Source: Symbiodinium natans (lineage: Eukaryota > Sar > Dinophyceae > Suessiales > Symbiodiniaceae). From it: a stretch of 64,000 nt of DNA. The translations under genes were made by a program, and so were the position numbers. Positions 37,801-49,200 of the stretch are shown here, in pieces. Each line of letters starts with the position of its first letter. Position 1 is the stretch's first letter. The stretch spans positions 186,501 to 250,500 of the forward strand of contig CAJNDS010002519.1 in the NCBI GenBank assembly GCA_905221605.1, in the 5' to 3' direction. The notes under the pieces were generated by a model. It was not told the DNA's origin. It worked only from the letters and a program-made list of their open reading frames with translations, and ran no database searches.

Positions 37801-39031
37801 ACAAAACCAAATGAGATCAATAACCGAGTCACCGATCAATAGTGACAACGGTGTACAGCTCAAGAAAATCCAGTGTGGTTGAACAGGTTCTGGGCTGTGC
37901 AACAGCTTCCAGGCGCAGTGGCGACATGGTGACATGGCGACATGGAGCTGCGTGACAGACAGGGCTGCAGTTTGGTGGTACTTGCCTCCATGATTCCGTC
38001 CACGCCAAGCCCCCCGCATGCACAGTACTATCTACCTGCACCCGCGATGCATTGCCAGGTGCCTGCCTTTGCTGGCAACCTTCCTCTGAGCGAACAGAAG
38101 GACACTGCTCATGGTCAACTTTCTGCACCGCTTCCATGATTCAATGCATTCAAAAAATCTGCTTGATTGCTCAACGGCCGGTACTATGGCCATGATATGG
38201 GCTTGGTGCCTCGAGCCAGTGTATTTACAGCGCAGTTTGGCAAAACGTGTTACTATGCCCTGCACAAAATCATACTGGTACTGTACAAGTGGTAGGCAGG
38301 ACTCCGCCAGCCCAAAAGGCTGAGCGACTGACATGTGCTCGAGCAGTTCGATGGAGGCTGTTCCCGATACCAGAAGAACCCAGTAGACATTGAACGCTTT
38401 TTTTGAAGAACTTATGCTTAAAGCAAAGGAGCTGCCCGCCTGCTGGCCTTTCTTGATGCTCGCAGCCGGGGAGGCAATCGTGCGGAAGAGTATGAACGGT
38501 ATGACGTTGCGGCATGTTGCAGTTCTGGCTACATTCAGTGCAGGCATCTTCAACTGTTGACAAGCTACACGCTCGAAGGTTGGCGGCCGATGGTCGTCTC
38601 TGCGCGGCTCCAAGAGCAACAGTTTGGGGTCTGTGAAAGCACGCTAGCGGGCCACCTGAAAGCAGGTTAGAAGATGGTAGTGTTTCTGAATCACTGAAAG
38701 TTGAAAACAACTTCACCTTGACATGCGAACAGCAAACCGATGCTGGACTTTGCCTGCCTGCCCTGGAATTGAATGCTCTTCACATGTCGTTTCAATCAAT
38801 CACCAGTTGAAGTAGGTACACTCTTGTGGCTCATCTGAACCAAAGCCAATCTAAGCACGATTGAACTGTTGAAATGGGAAGATCGAAGCAGCAATAACGA
38901 CAGCACCATGTTGCCCTCGAGCCTTCGCTTTGCGTGCCGCTACCTAAAGGCGGGTAGGCGTTATGGTGTGTTTCTTGCTATTCGCCATATGCTCTCACAT
39001 GTGGTTGGCGACCTGCTAGGCTCCCACATCG
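34843..39031. other. No confident gene; two exon candidates
   Basis: Two + strand pieces look coding and follow AG|G: about 36777-36890 (contains VARRHVSDLTEALRVQRKSR) and about 37570-37705 (contains WADDSGSGQFLQLEHDLEAG and RVLLLSVLAGVEEH). Neither belongs to a family I recognise. The rest shows nothing I can name; the long - strand frame at 38032-38619 has no motif. Confidence 0.3.
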
Positions 39032-39820
39032 ATGGGCCGAAGCGTTGGAAAACTCCTGGTTGGAGGCACGATGGCCATGGCAGCTGGCATGTGCGCTGCG
39101 GCTCCTGCCGCTCGGTGTTTCAGCACGTGTACATCACAGGAGGTCCTCTCTCGCCTGGCTGGCATGGATACCTGTGCGTTGTGCGATGCGAGTGGGAAGA
39201 AGGCCAGGGTTGTCAAAGGGCTGCGGCCCTTGAAGTCTGGATACCACATGGTGGGTCGTGCCCGGACCGTAGCCATCGATGGGGACTTCTTAGAGGTGCT
39301 CGCTGCTGTGCATGATGCAGTTGCTGGAGAGGTGATCATGATAGACGCCAGCATGCGGGGCAGTCCCGAGGATGCCATCTGGCCCAGGGCAGGTGGAATG
39401 TTTGGTGAGCTCATCGCCAACGAGGCGGCACGCAAAGGTGTCAGTGGCCTTGTCATCGACGGCAATTGTCGCGACACGCCTTTGTTGCTGCAGATGTCCT
39501 TGCCCGTGTATTGCCGGGGGAAGCATCCCAATGCTGGAACCGCAAAGAAGCGGGGCCAGACTCAGGTGGAGATTGAACTGGGTGGAGTTGCTGTGAGGCC
39601 TGGTGACTATATCCTGGGAGATGATGACGGGATTGTCGTGTGCTCTGCGGCTGAGCTTGACGCGTGGCTCTCCAAAGCTGAAGCCATCCAGGCACTCGAA
39701 GGCCGCATGCTTTCTCACATCCAGGCGGGAGGGAGCTTGTTCGACAAGCTCCCAAACTTCCAGGAGCACCTGGATGCTGTCAGCCATGGTAGGGAGTCAG
39801 CGCTCAAGTTCACTGAGTGA
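39032..39820 (+). CDS. RraA-family protein (HMG/CHA aldolase-like), single exon
   Basis: The 262-residue product contains a full RraA-like fold. This family includes 4-hydroxy-4-methyl-2-oxoglutarate/oxaloacetate aldolases, which cleave their substrate to pyruvate using a divalent metal, and bacterial RraA, which inhibits RNase E. Visible motifs are VGRARTVAIDGDF, AVAGEVIMIDAS, GGMFGELIANEAARKGVSG and VIDGNCRDTP, where the Arg-Asp pair is the substrate/metal site of the aldolases, then VAVRPGDYILGDDDGIVV. The first ~35 residues (MGRSVGKLLVGGTMAMAAGM, then CAAAPAARCFS) look like an organelle presequence and extend the bacterial length. A Cys pair, CALCDASGKK, replaces the usual LSDA start. No intron is needed, unlike its neighbours. 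Aldolase activity is the more likely role in a eukaryote, but this is inference. Confidence 0.85.
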   Translation: MGRSVGKLLVGGTMAMAAGMCAAAPAARCFSTCTSQEVLSRLAGMDTCALCDASGKKARVVKGLRPLKSGYHMVGRARTVAIDGDFLEVLAAVHDAVAGEVIMIDASMRGSPEDAIWPRAGGMFGELIANEAARKGVSGLVIDGNCRDTPLLLQMSLPVYCRGKHPNAGTAKKRGQTQVEIELGGVAVRPGDYILGDDDGIVVCSAAELDAWLSKAEAIQALEGRMLSHIQAGGSLFDKLPNFQEHLDAVSHGRESALKFTE

Positions 39821-41583
39821 GTGTTAATCACGAACTTCGAAATCGTTTGAAGATCGAGCGACGTGTGCTTGTGAGCCGCAACACAAAACGTCCCAAGCTT
39901 TGGATCGTCTGTTGAATCATTTAGCCTTGGTCGCACTGCGGCGTTTCGCACAGTAACATAGCACGTGCGGCTCGTTCGCACATGGTCTTGGCATGCTGTG
40001 GCGAGATAGCTTACAGTGAAATGCATGCTGCAGCGTTTAGTGTCAAGAGTCCGTGATTGAAGACCCTCTGGGGAAGTCGCCATGGCAGATTCAAAGGAGC
40101 ATTCCGCTCTCCAAGCTGTTTTGTCAGGGCGCATTGTGGTGGCTAGCGCGCTGGTCCTGGGAGTGCGGAGCCCTGGCACATGGAGCCATGCATACATTTG
40201 CGTGTTTGTGCCTCTACCTGCATGACCGACCCCGCTTTCCTTTAGCAATTCCTAACTCGGATGCCTTCCGGTGTCGGGTTTTTAGGATGCATACTTTCCA
40301 TGAAATTCACGGCCTTGGAGTTTGCGTCTTTGCCTGCTGCTAGAACAGGGTTAGGGATGGCGGTGCTAGATTATGCGCGAATGCAGCCTCTGACCAGCAT
40401 CAGGATATGCTACTCTGGAAGGATGGAAAAAGGGTGGGTCCAGTATAGCTTGGTGCAAGAAATTAGAACCCACGATCCACAGCGCCCGGTTGTCAAGAAG
40501 AGAAGGAAAGGGCAAGCGGGTGAGGGCGAGAGCCTTGTGTTGCCCACGCCCGCTATCAGGGCACAAGCTTGAAGAATTAGCTTCGCACTCCAGAGAACTC
40601 ATGTACCTCCATTCCCAGGTCACCTCGCTGCTGGAGGTCTGGCGTGCTGCCCGCCGTACACGCCACGATGTGGTCCAGGGGACGGTGGTGCCAATGGCAG
40701 GCCCAGGAACTGGCTGTGACTGGAACTAAAACTGTATTCGCTTAGTTCCGGTTTAGTCGTCGTCGCTTGCATGTCTAAATGATACCACCCCTCCGAGTAG
40801 AGAATAGCGAATGCCAATCCCTTAGCAGCCTCTAGTACTTTCTTGGGGGGGGGGGGGGACGAGTTTCATGGTGTGTTGTGGTCAGCAGGTTGGTTCATGT
40901 GTCTAAAATGCTTACTGGCGATGGCATCTCAGGGTGAAGGTTTCACCGGCATCTAAATGGTGCATCTGAGGTTTCAGGGATCTGGTGAACAACGCAACTG
41001 CTCAACAAGCGATTTTAGCCTCAGCATAGACGGGACGGCTTTCTCGTTTCGGACCGCCATCATGCTTCCAACTTGCATGGCATCGCACCACATAGCGGAA
41101 TGATGTTCATTCCATCGCTTCTGTTTGCCGGGAGGTGGGTGGAAGCCTTTGTTGGGGTGGCTCGGTCAAAGATATGTGCCAGCAGTCAGAGGGGGTGTGG
41201 AAGTAGAATGTGCATCGGGAAGCAGTTTGCTCGGAAGCAAGCCATGTTGGTCTAGATCACGCATCGTAGTGCCGGCTTTTTTTGTTTTCAGATTCCCTCG
41301 TGATGTGGCAGCAAGGCACCTGTTCTGCGTACGACGCTACATGACTGGAAATGCCAGCTTCGGCCCGGGGCGCTGGGGCTTGGATGTCTTGAAGCAGGAG
41401 GGGCTGAGAGTCCCTTTGCTGAAGATATTCGCGTGTCCATAGCCCATCTCCCCTTACCTAATAATTACTTGCCCATGCCATCAGTAGACTACTGACTAAT
41501 GGCAAGTGCAGTGACTGCGTGTACGTTTGGCTGCCATATTTTCCGATACATTGTCTTTCTGATGCCATTCTCTCTGACCTGAG
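39821..41583. other. RraA/P450 intergenic interval
   Basis: I expected the N-terminal exons of the P450 here (membrane anchor, proline-rich segment) but could not identify them. A frame at about 41290-41430 (contains GNASFGPGRWGLDVLKQEG) does not match P450 sequence. A G homopolymer of about 14 nt lies at 40845-40858. Confidence 0.3.
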
Positions 41584-43300
41584 GTTTTCTGCGGCGACGT
41601 CTTCGGGATGAGGATGATCAGCGTGGCCGACCCTGCTCTGGTGGAGGAATCCTTTGGAGCATGCTCGACCCTCCTTAAGCTGAACTCCTCAGCCACTCTC
41701 TCTGAACCCCTTCGCAAATCTTGTGTTCTTTTGAGGAGGTGAGCTGTGGAGAGCCTGACAAGTTCACGAAGGACTTGCTCAAGCGGTCACCAGGCGGCGA
41801 CCTCCTCTTGGACTCCTTTGGCCGTGGTCTCCTGATAGCTGGGACGGAGGACCCCCAGTGGTATGTCGCACACCGCATCTTGAAGGCTCCCTTTTCTTCA
41901 CGGGGGATGAAGGCCATGGTACCGCTGATGTGCCAACAGGCTGACGAGCTCGTGAAGGCCCTGAGCCGTGACGTGGGGCATGGCGGTGTTGCATACATTG
42001 ACACTTGGGTTACCAAGATGGCATTGGAGACTATCGCAGTTTGCGGCCTGGGCACATCCCTCGGATGCTTTGAGTCTTCCGAGACGCCCGCGTTCGTGGT
42101 CTCTCTCAACAAAGTGATAAGCTGCTTGCTGAACCTGAGCCGCTGCCCGCGGTGGCTGCGCCCAGTTCTGATGCCCAGCCGCACTCGTGAATTCCGCAGG
42201 GAAAGCAAGCGGCTACGTCAGTACTGCCTGGACGTCATTGAAAAGCGCTCTGGCAGATCGGTGGACGAGTTCCGCAAGGATCTTCTGGATGTGATGCTCC
42301 GGGACAGTGACCCGAAGAGCGGCTGCAAGATGTCCCATGACATGGTAACGGATAATGTTCTCACATTTCTCTTCGCCGGTCAAGACTCGACAGCAGCTGC
42401 CATGGCCTCATGTTTGTGCTACCTTTGTGCGCAACCTGAGTGCAAAGCCAAGCTCATTCGGGAGATTGATGAGGTCGTGGGGAAGGGTGCGCTTCAGTGG
42501 GATCACTTTGCACAGATGCCATACTTAGATGCTTGCATCAAGGAGACCTTGCGACTCGTCCCGCCAGCGCAGGGCTTTGTCCGGTACGCCAAGGGAGACC
42601 AGCTGTTGGGAAAGAAGTGGCTCATTCCAGATGGCATGCCTGTCTTCGTGCTGCTGCGACTGCAAATACCGATCAACCTGTCTCGCCATTTTTTATGTCG
42701 GGAATAGTCAATAGTCGCTGCCGCTAGAGATAAAGCTGGGGCGCCGTAGGAAGGGTAAAGACTCGTGTAATGGCACACAGCAGCTGGGCGGGATGTCCAG
42801 GAACATCATGGCGATCCACTACGACCCAAGCCTTTGGGGTGAAGATGCTGCGATGTTTCGGCCGGAGCGGTGGGAAGAGGCTCCTCGAGAGAGGCATGCG
42901 TTTATCCCCTTCGCGCTGGGCCCACGAGCCTGCACCGGCCGAGAGCCGCTCAGCAGCAATCTAGAGGAGAGGGGATCATGCAGTATCATGCAGTGAGGGT
43001 CAGATTGGTCAGATGCAGATGGCCGATGTGCTCTTTTGCAGCAGGTTCAGTGTGCTGGAGCAGAAAGTGACGCTGGTCAAGCTCTTACAGCACTTTGACT
43101 TTGAGCGGTCTGCACAAGCCCAGCAGAAGACCGGCTACACCACTGAGCCTTGCTTGGCATTTTGGCAAGCTTCTCCAAGCAAGAAGTACAGAAGGGCCAG
43201 GGCGGTACTCTCAGGTCACAACTGGCGAGATGAAGCACCCTCCCTTCATCAGCATGGATGTGGAAATGAAACAGGAGTTGCCGGGCATGCCGCAGTTTGA
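41584..43300 (+). CDS. Cytochrome P450 monooxygenase, four exons (N-terminus missing)
   Basis: P450s insert one oxygen atom into organic substrates at a heme-thiolate centre. Four exons join in phase: 41584-41646 (CGDVFGMRMISVADPALVE), 41739-42649, 42801-42944 and 43045-43300. Domain landmarks in order: DPQWYVAHRILKAPFS (helix C, WxxxR-like with HR), FLFAGQDSTAAAMA (helix I oxygen-binding AGxxST), IKETLRLVPP (ExxR of helix K), NIMAIHYDPSLWGEDA with FRPERW (PERF region), and FALGPRACTGRE (heme loop FxxGxRxCxG with the Cys ligand). The heme loop is split by an intron right after RE and resumes as FSVLEQKVTLVKLL. Donors are GA, GC and GC. The set resembles CYP4/CYP97-type enzymes, but clan assignment is uncertain. 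The membrane anchor exon was not found. Stop is TGA at 43298. Confidence 0.9.
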
Positions 43301-45217
43301 ACAGCCATGCATTTGTGTCATGTCACAACATGCATGCGGACGAGCAACCACCACCAACCTGCTCGGCACAAAGTGATCATCTTTGCAGTGGCGGCATGCA
43401 CCATAGTCACTAGCTCACTAGTATTCACCAGTATTCACGAGCCAGCTCAACTCAAAGCCTCACCATGAGCCCTGGAAGGACACTGCCTTTCAGGGCTTGT
43501 TCTCTTGCATGGTTCTGTCAGAACGACCCCAATGAGGCCTGCAGCACATTTCGCTTGATCTTGACATATCTCGACAAAGTAGGCTGACTTGCTGTGTCGA
43601 CTTACGTTGGTTTTTATTTGAGAGTCTTTGAGAGTCTGAGGCGGGCACTGCGCGGTGCAGTGTGCAGATGTGCACCGCTGCGGGCGCTGCAGCTCCCAAG
43701 ACAAGCTGAGAACCGTGTTTACGTGAAGCTGAAAGCCTCAACGACCACGGAGGTTGCTCTTGTATTCTTGGGTCAGCGAAGCGGCCTTCCCGAACTTCGA
43801 ACTTTGATGCACGGATTTCACGGGGACAAAGTTGCTTACCATGTTCACTGGTTTGAAGGATGTACAATGTACAAGTAGATCTTATGTCTCCGTGCCACGT
43901 CAATTCTTGATTGAAGCTGCAGTATGTGCACAGTCCTTATGCAGCGCAGTCAGTTTTGTGGTTTTGGGGCTTGCGGCGGCTTACGCAGAAGTACGTGGTG
44001 CTGCCAAGCCGATTTGTATACTCGGCAACCACCTCTGACCAGCGTTCTCTGCATGGGACAGCGGTGAGGGTCACAAGGGCTGTTTTTCCCGCATCTCTTA
44101 CATACTGACATTCGATAAGTTGATCCCGGTTTTCGCAAAGCAGCTTCGCACAGTGTCTGTTTCGCACCAAGGTTGTCTTATTTGGCGGCGCTGTGGTCTC
44201 AGTTGTGTTAGAGAGTCGAGTCCGGGCGACTGAGCAGCGGTGACAGGCTTGCAGGTACTAAACCGGCAAAATCCACTGGTACTTGTGGCGCTGTGCTGCT
44301 TTAGTATTTGCACATGTTGCGCCCAACCCAAATGATGCTCAGCTTGCGACGGGAAACACGTCGCAACAAACTCCAAGATGCGCGCAGCAGGCATCATGTC
44401 TTGCATCGTGGACACCTCGACAACAGAATGGCGAAGATTGCAACAAACAAGTCCCACCACAATCAGTGTTAGGATGTTTCAGGGCCGAGGAGTTTTCCAC
44501 AACCGCCGGCGACCATTTCTTTCAATCTGCAGTAATTCAACGAGTCAACACGGTGCCTTTCGCAACCTATTCAAGGCCAGTTTTCGTCTTCCTGGCGTTG
44601 GGCATGGTCGGTCCCTTCGGCCCTGACCTCGGTTGTGTGTTTCCATTGACACCTGTGGTCGATCACACGCTCAGAGACTCGTGACAGGGGTACGTCGCCC
44701 TTGCAGGTCTTATTACAAGGTCGCAGAATTCGGAGAGTTTCTGGTAGTTCTGTAAAAGGACTGGCAAGCCCAAACCGCTCAATCAGAGCTGGAGGAAAGC
44801 TGGCCCCACGAAAGCTAGAGAAGACAGGAGGGCCCAAGTCCAAGCCCCAGGGCCTCCTGAGTAGAAGAGGAGGAGGAAGGGGAAGAGTACAAGAGCTGAG
44901 ACATTGGCAAACGTGCTAGGCATAAGACTGGCACTTGCTCAGCCTGGGTGACTGGCAAGGCTCTGTCGAACCTGACGAGAGCGAGCCAGGAGAGGCACCC
45001 GTGAGCTGGAGGCAGGCGGTCCCGAACTCTCAGATGGCAGCATGCCTAGCAGGTGAAGACATGGTTGTGGAAGCAGGAGTTGTGATCATGAAACGCATTC
45101 TCGCGGCATTGTGATAGTGGCTAAGACTTCATGTCTCTGGACCCACGTGGCTTTTCGGCTTTACAGAACACAGGCATTTCACAGACAATCGGCCCCTTTA
45201 ATTAGCTGCGGGAAGCG
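43301..45217. other. No confident gene
   Basis: A + strand stretch at about 43690-43878 (contains ALQLPRQAENRVYVKLK and GDKVAYHVHWFEGC) and another at 44700-44916 (very basic, contains RKLEKTGGPKSKPQG) are open but match nothing I know. The second could be leader sequence of ClpP. The remainder holds nothing I can name. Confidence 0.3.
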
Positions 45218-46241
45218 ATGTCAACGAAGTGTCACGGCGGGTCGAGCGCCAAAGTCGGCGCTTTGACGTTGACGGCATGGCTGTCTGCCATCTACGGCGC
45301 CACATGGGCGACTTCCGCGTTCGTTGTTGCGCCAGCATCTCCCCTCCGCCTGCAGCTTCAGGACACGCCGCTGATCGAGCCCCCACGGCACAGCAGCCGG
45401 GCCCCAGCCGCAACCGGCACATGCCTTGCGCTGGGGGTCGTGGGAGTGGCAGCAGCTGCCTTGCGCAGGCAGGGCCGCTCCATCCGGACACCCCGACAGG
45501 CGGAGCCGCAGCAACCGCAGCCAGGACGAGAGCCCGAGATCGATCCCAGGAGACAAGATCCCCCGAACACCGTTCCTCCAGTTCGGATGCCGATGGTGGA
45601 CACGGGCAGCGGTGAGAAGCTCGATGTGATGTCCAAGCTCCTGGAAGACCGCATCATCATTCTTGGGGGTGAAGTGAAGGATGAGATGGCCCAGATCCTT
45701 GTTGCCCAGATGCTGTACCTGGCCAACTCAGATCCAAAGGCAGACATCACCATGTATATCAACTCTCCGGGAGGATCCGTCTCTGCAGGGATGGCTGCTC
45801 AATTGCAGTTTGGCTTTCGGCACGTGCTTTCGAAACTTGTCGCCAAGTCTCGAGAAGCATCGGCATACTTGATAGGGGCGCGCTACATACAAGCCTTTGC
45901 ATCACCAAGGCCTAAATATACGTCACCTTACTCTCCTTACTGTAGGCTGGTAACTGTGTAAGTGATGCTGGCCATGGTTTAATACAGAGGCCATCTACGA
46001 CACCATGCAGTTCATCCCGTGCGATGACTCCTGGCGACATCTAAGCCTTACCTTCTGGCGAAGACCTGCCAACTGTTGTCGCGTGTTGGAGCCCTGAACC
46101 TCACCAGGGCTCCTTTGAATCATTTCCAGAGTACATGCAACACGGCCCTCACGGTGGAACCCGGTCAAACTTGCAACGCTCAGTGTAGCAACGTTTGGGA
46201 TATCGGCTGTTTCTGCAACTGTTGCTAGATTTCTATCATGT

Positions 46242-46273
<32 letters not shown>

Positions 46274-49200
46274 GTACATATGGGTTTGTGTTTTTATTTT
46301 GGGGGGCTCAGGTTTAAGAATGGCAGACGGGTTGCACACCCGCGAAACATACCCCGTAACATACCCCGAAACATACCCCCGAAACATACCCCGTAACATA
46401 CCCCCGAAATTGCAGGTAAAGTAGAAACATACCCGAAACATACCCCCGAAACATCCCCCGAAACATACCCGCGAAACATACCCCGACCCCAACACGTGTC
46501 ACGCGCCTCCCCATTAAAATACAAACCCATATATATATATATATGTATATATATATGTGTGTGTGTGTGTGTACCTAATTATATGTATATGTGTGTGTGT
46601 GTACTATATGTATATGTGTGTATTATACATGCAGAGTTAGTCGGGAGGTAGATTTGGCTTCTACCTGTGGTTTGCGTGACCTCATATATGACTACTGTTT
46701 CCTTTGTTTCTGCTCGAACGAGATCTCTATGTACATTGTTGCCTTTATTCATCCTGCGCTGTTTCCGTGGCTGTCTGAGCCTTTGAGCACATGGTAATGT
46801 ATGGCCTGCAGAAAATGACGTAAAATGACGAGGTGAGCACCGTCTGCTTTGGCATGGCTGCCTCGATGGGCTCTTTCCTGCTGTCTGCCGGGACCAAAGG
46901 CAAGCGACCCTAGGCCCAAGTGCAGGCCATTACGCTGCGCATCTCCTAAACAGGCTGGAATTGGAGTCGTATAATCTCCGCGAATAGAAGTTTGGATTTT
47001 ATAAATGCGAAATATCTACGTACATACAGTCTCATACGGGGCCATCCCCCCCCTCCCCCCACACCCCCCACCCACCCCCCCTCACATGCCCAGATTTGCG
47101 TTGCAAACTTGCAAACCGTGTAACAACCGGGACGATGCTCAAAATCCTGGATTTCTAATGGCCTAGAAGTTTTCAGTTCAAAGCGGAGCACTAAAGACTG
47201 AGGATTCCTGAGGACTTGTTTCCAGCAATCTCCAATTTTCAATGCACAGCTTTGAACTGAAAGCTTCAAAACCATGTGAAAACTGGGGATGGGAATCGGG
47301 CTCATGTTTCGTCTCGCGCTCGGATTGCCGCTCTTCAGAGATAGCGCTGCAGAAACCCAAGATTTCGAAAGAAAAGAGTCCCCAGGAGTCTCCAATGTTC
47401 AGTGCGGAGCTTGGATCTTCAGCACGGAGCTTTCAACTGAAAACAGCCCTTCAAACTGGGGCCCAGCTTTGAACTGAACTTCACAACCGCGGCAAAGTTG
47501 AGCATTGGACATAAATTCAATCTTCAACAAAGCTATTTCTGATTTATCTCGTTAGAGGGGTCTAGCAAAGCATAAAATGAGTTGCGTAGCATTGCACGTA
47601 TCTCGGGACGCACTTTTACCTTAATCTTCAGCGAGTCTTGCTTCAAAATCAGCATTTACAAGTTCTCGCGCTTCTTTTCCGAAGGTTTCTTTCTCACGTG
47701 CAAATATGTAATAGTGCCTCGAATAAGGGGTATGTTGTACTGAAGTGGCTTTTTTAATCAAAAGGGTTTTTAGACCGGGAGGAAGTGAAAGGGATTGGTC
47801 TTCGAGGAGAGCAGTCTCGCCCATTCACGATTATCAAAGTTATCGCTTGTCAAAGGGCTCTCTCTGACAGAAAAGAAAGAAGTGAAGAGGTGGAGCGGAT
47901 GCTCTGCGCACTATTGTGCTTATCCTAAAAGAAAATTCTTGCATTTCTTCTCAGAAGATCTTCGTCAGCAAATGTCAGAAATAAAGGGTGTTGTTTCGTG
48001 AGAGGCTCTCAACAGGAGGTGAAGATCAGGATCTTATGGAGGATCAAGAGAAGCCAGAATGAGGCTCGTCCATTCATGGTTATGCAAATGTGTCGTTAAA
48101 AGGTGGCTCTCTTTGTCAAGACAATAAGGGAGTGCACACTGTGTTCTCTGTGAGTCATTACACATATCATAAAAGAAAATTTCGCATGTCTTACCAACAA
48201 TTTAATGGAAGCTCTAGAATGGGGCTTCTTTTGAAGAGGATGGTCTCCTGCAGTATGTAAAAAGTACTTCGAGCTAGTCTTACATGGAGTTGTCGTGTGA
48301 ACTAGCAAACATTGTTTAACAGCAACCCTCGCATTTATTATCTAAAGTTATTCAGCAGCAAAGACCAAAGGTAAACAAACAACAACGTGGATAACAAATT
48401 GCATGCTTTTTGTGAGATTTTCCTTGGAAGAAATGGCGCGTTTCTCAAACAAAGGATGGAGGTGAACATGAGAGTCTTCTCTAGCATCAAGGATACTGAG
48501 GGAATCAAGGCGCGAGGATACGGACTTCTTCGGGAGGTGGTTGGTTCCGGGGGGAGGGTGTTGGCATGTATATGTAGGTAAGTATGTTATGATGCTACAA
48601 TTTATATGTGACGCAAGTACGTGGGCTGTGTGCTCAGATGTTTGATTGCGAGGCTTAGCAATAGATGAGAGAATACAGGCATATTCAATGGCATATATAT
48701 TCGTTGATGACTATATGAAACGGTGGGTTTTTGCAGTCAAGCATTGAAAGGGGCGGTTGGGTGGAGCGGTGCGAAGCCGAGGAAAAAGCCTGCCGAATTC
48801 TCGCAGCTTGTTCTGCATCAAAGACCTAGCAACAAGCACGCTATATCACACCTTCATGAAGACCTGTCCGAGGCATCATGATCCATCAGCCCCTGGGCGG
48901 AGCACAAGGCCAGGCGGCCGACGTCCGAATCCAGGCCGCTACTTCCTTTCCGGTGTCCACTGTACTGAGGGGGGAAGGGCCAACACAAGGAGATGGAGCC
49001 TAAATTTCGTGCTTCGCTCAGGCACGCGAGATCCTGCACATGCGCCAGCTACTGAGTTGTGCGGCTGTAGACTGCTTGGCTATTGCAGCCATCAAGACCT
49101 CCCGATGAAGGAACGCGCAAGGACTAGCCCTGTTGTTCACTTCAGATGGGCTCAGCCTTCACCGGGTATGTTTTGCCTTTGCCGTGCCCCGCTTTGGTAC

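Noticed and set aside
41290-41442. Possible N-terminal exon of the P450
   Set aside because: The peptide GNASFGPGRWGLDVLKQEG does not align with the proline-rich region or anchor of P450s.
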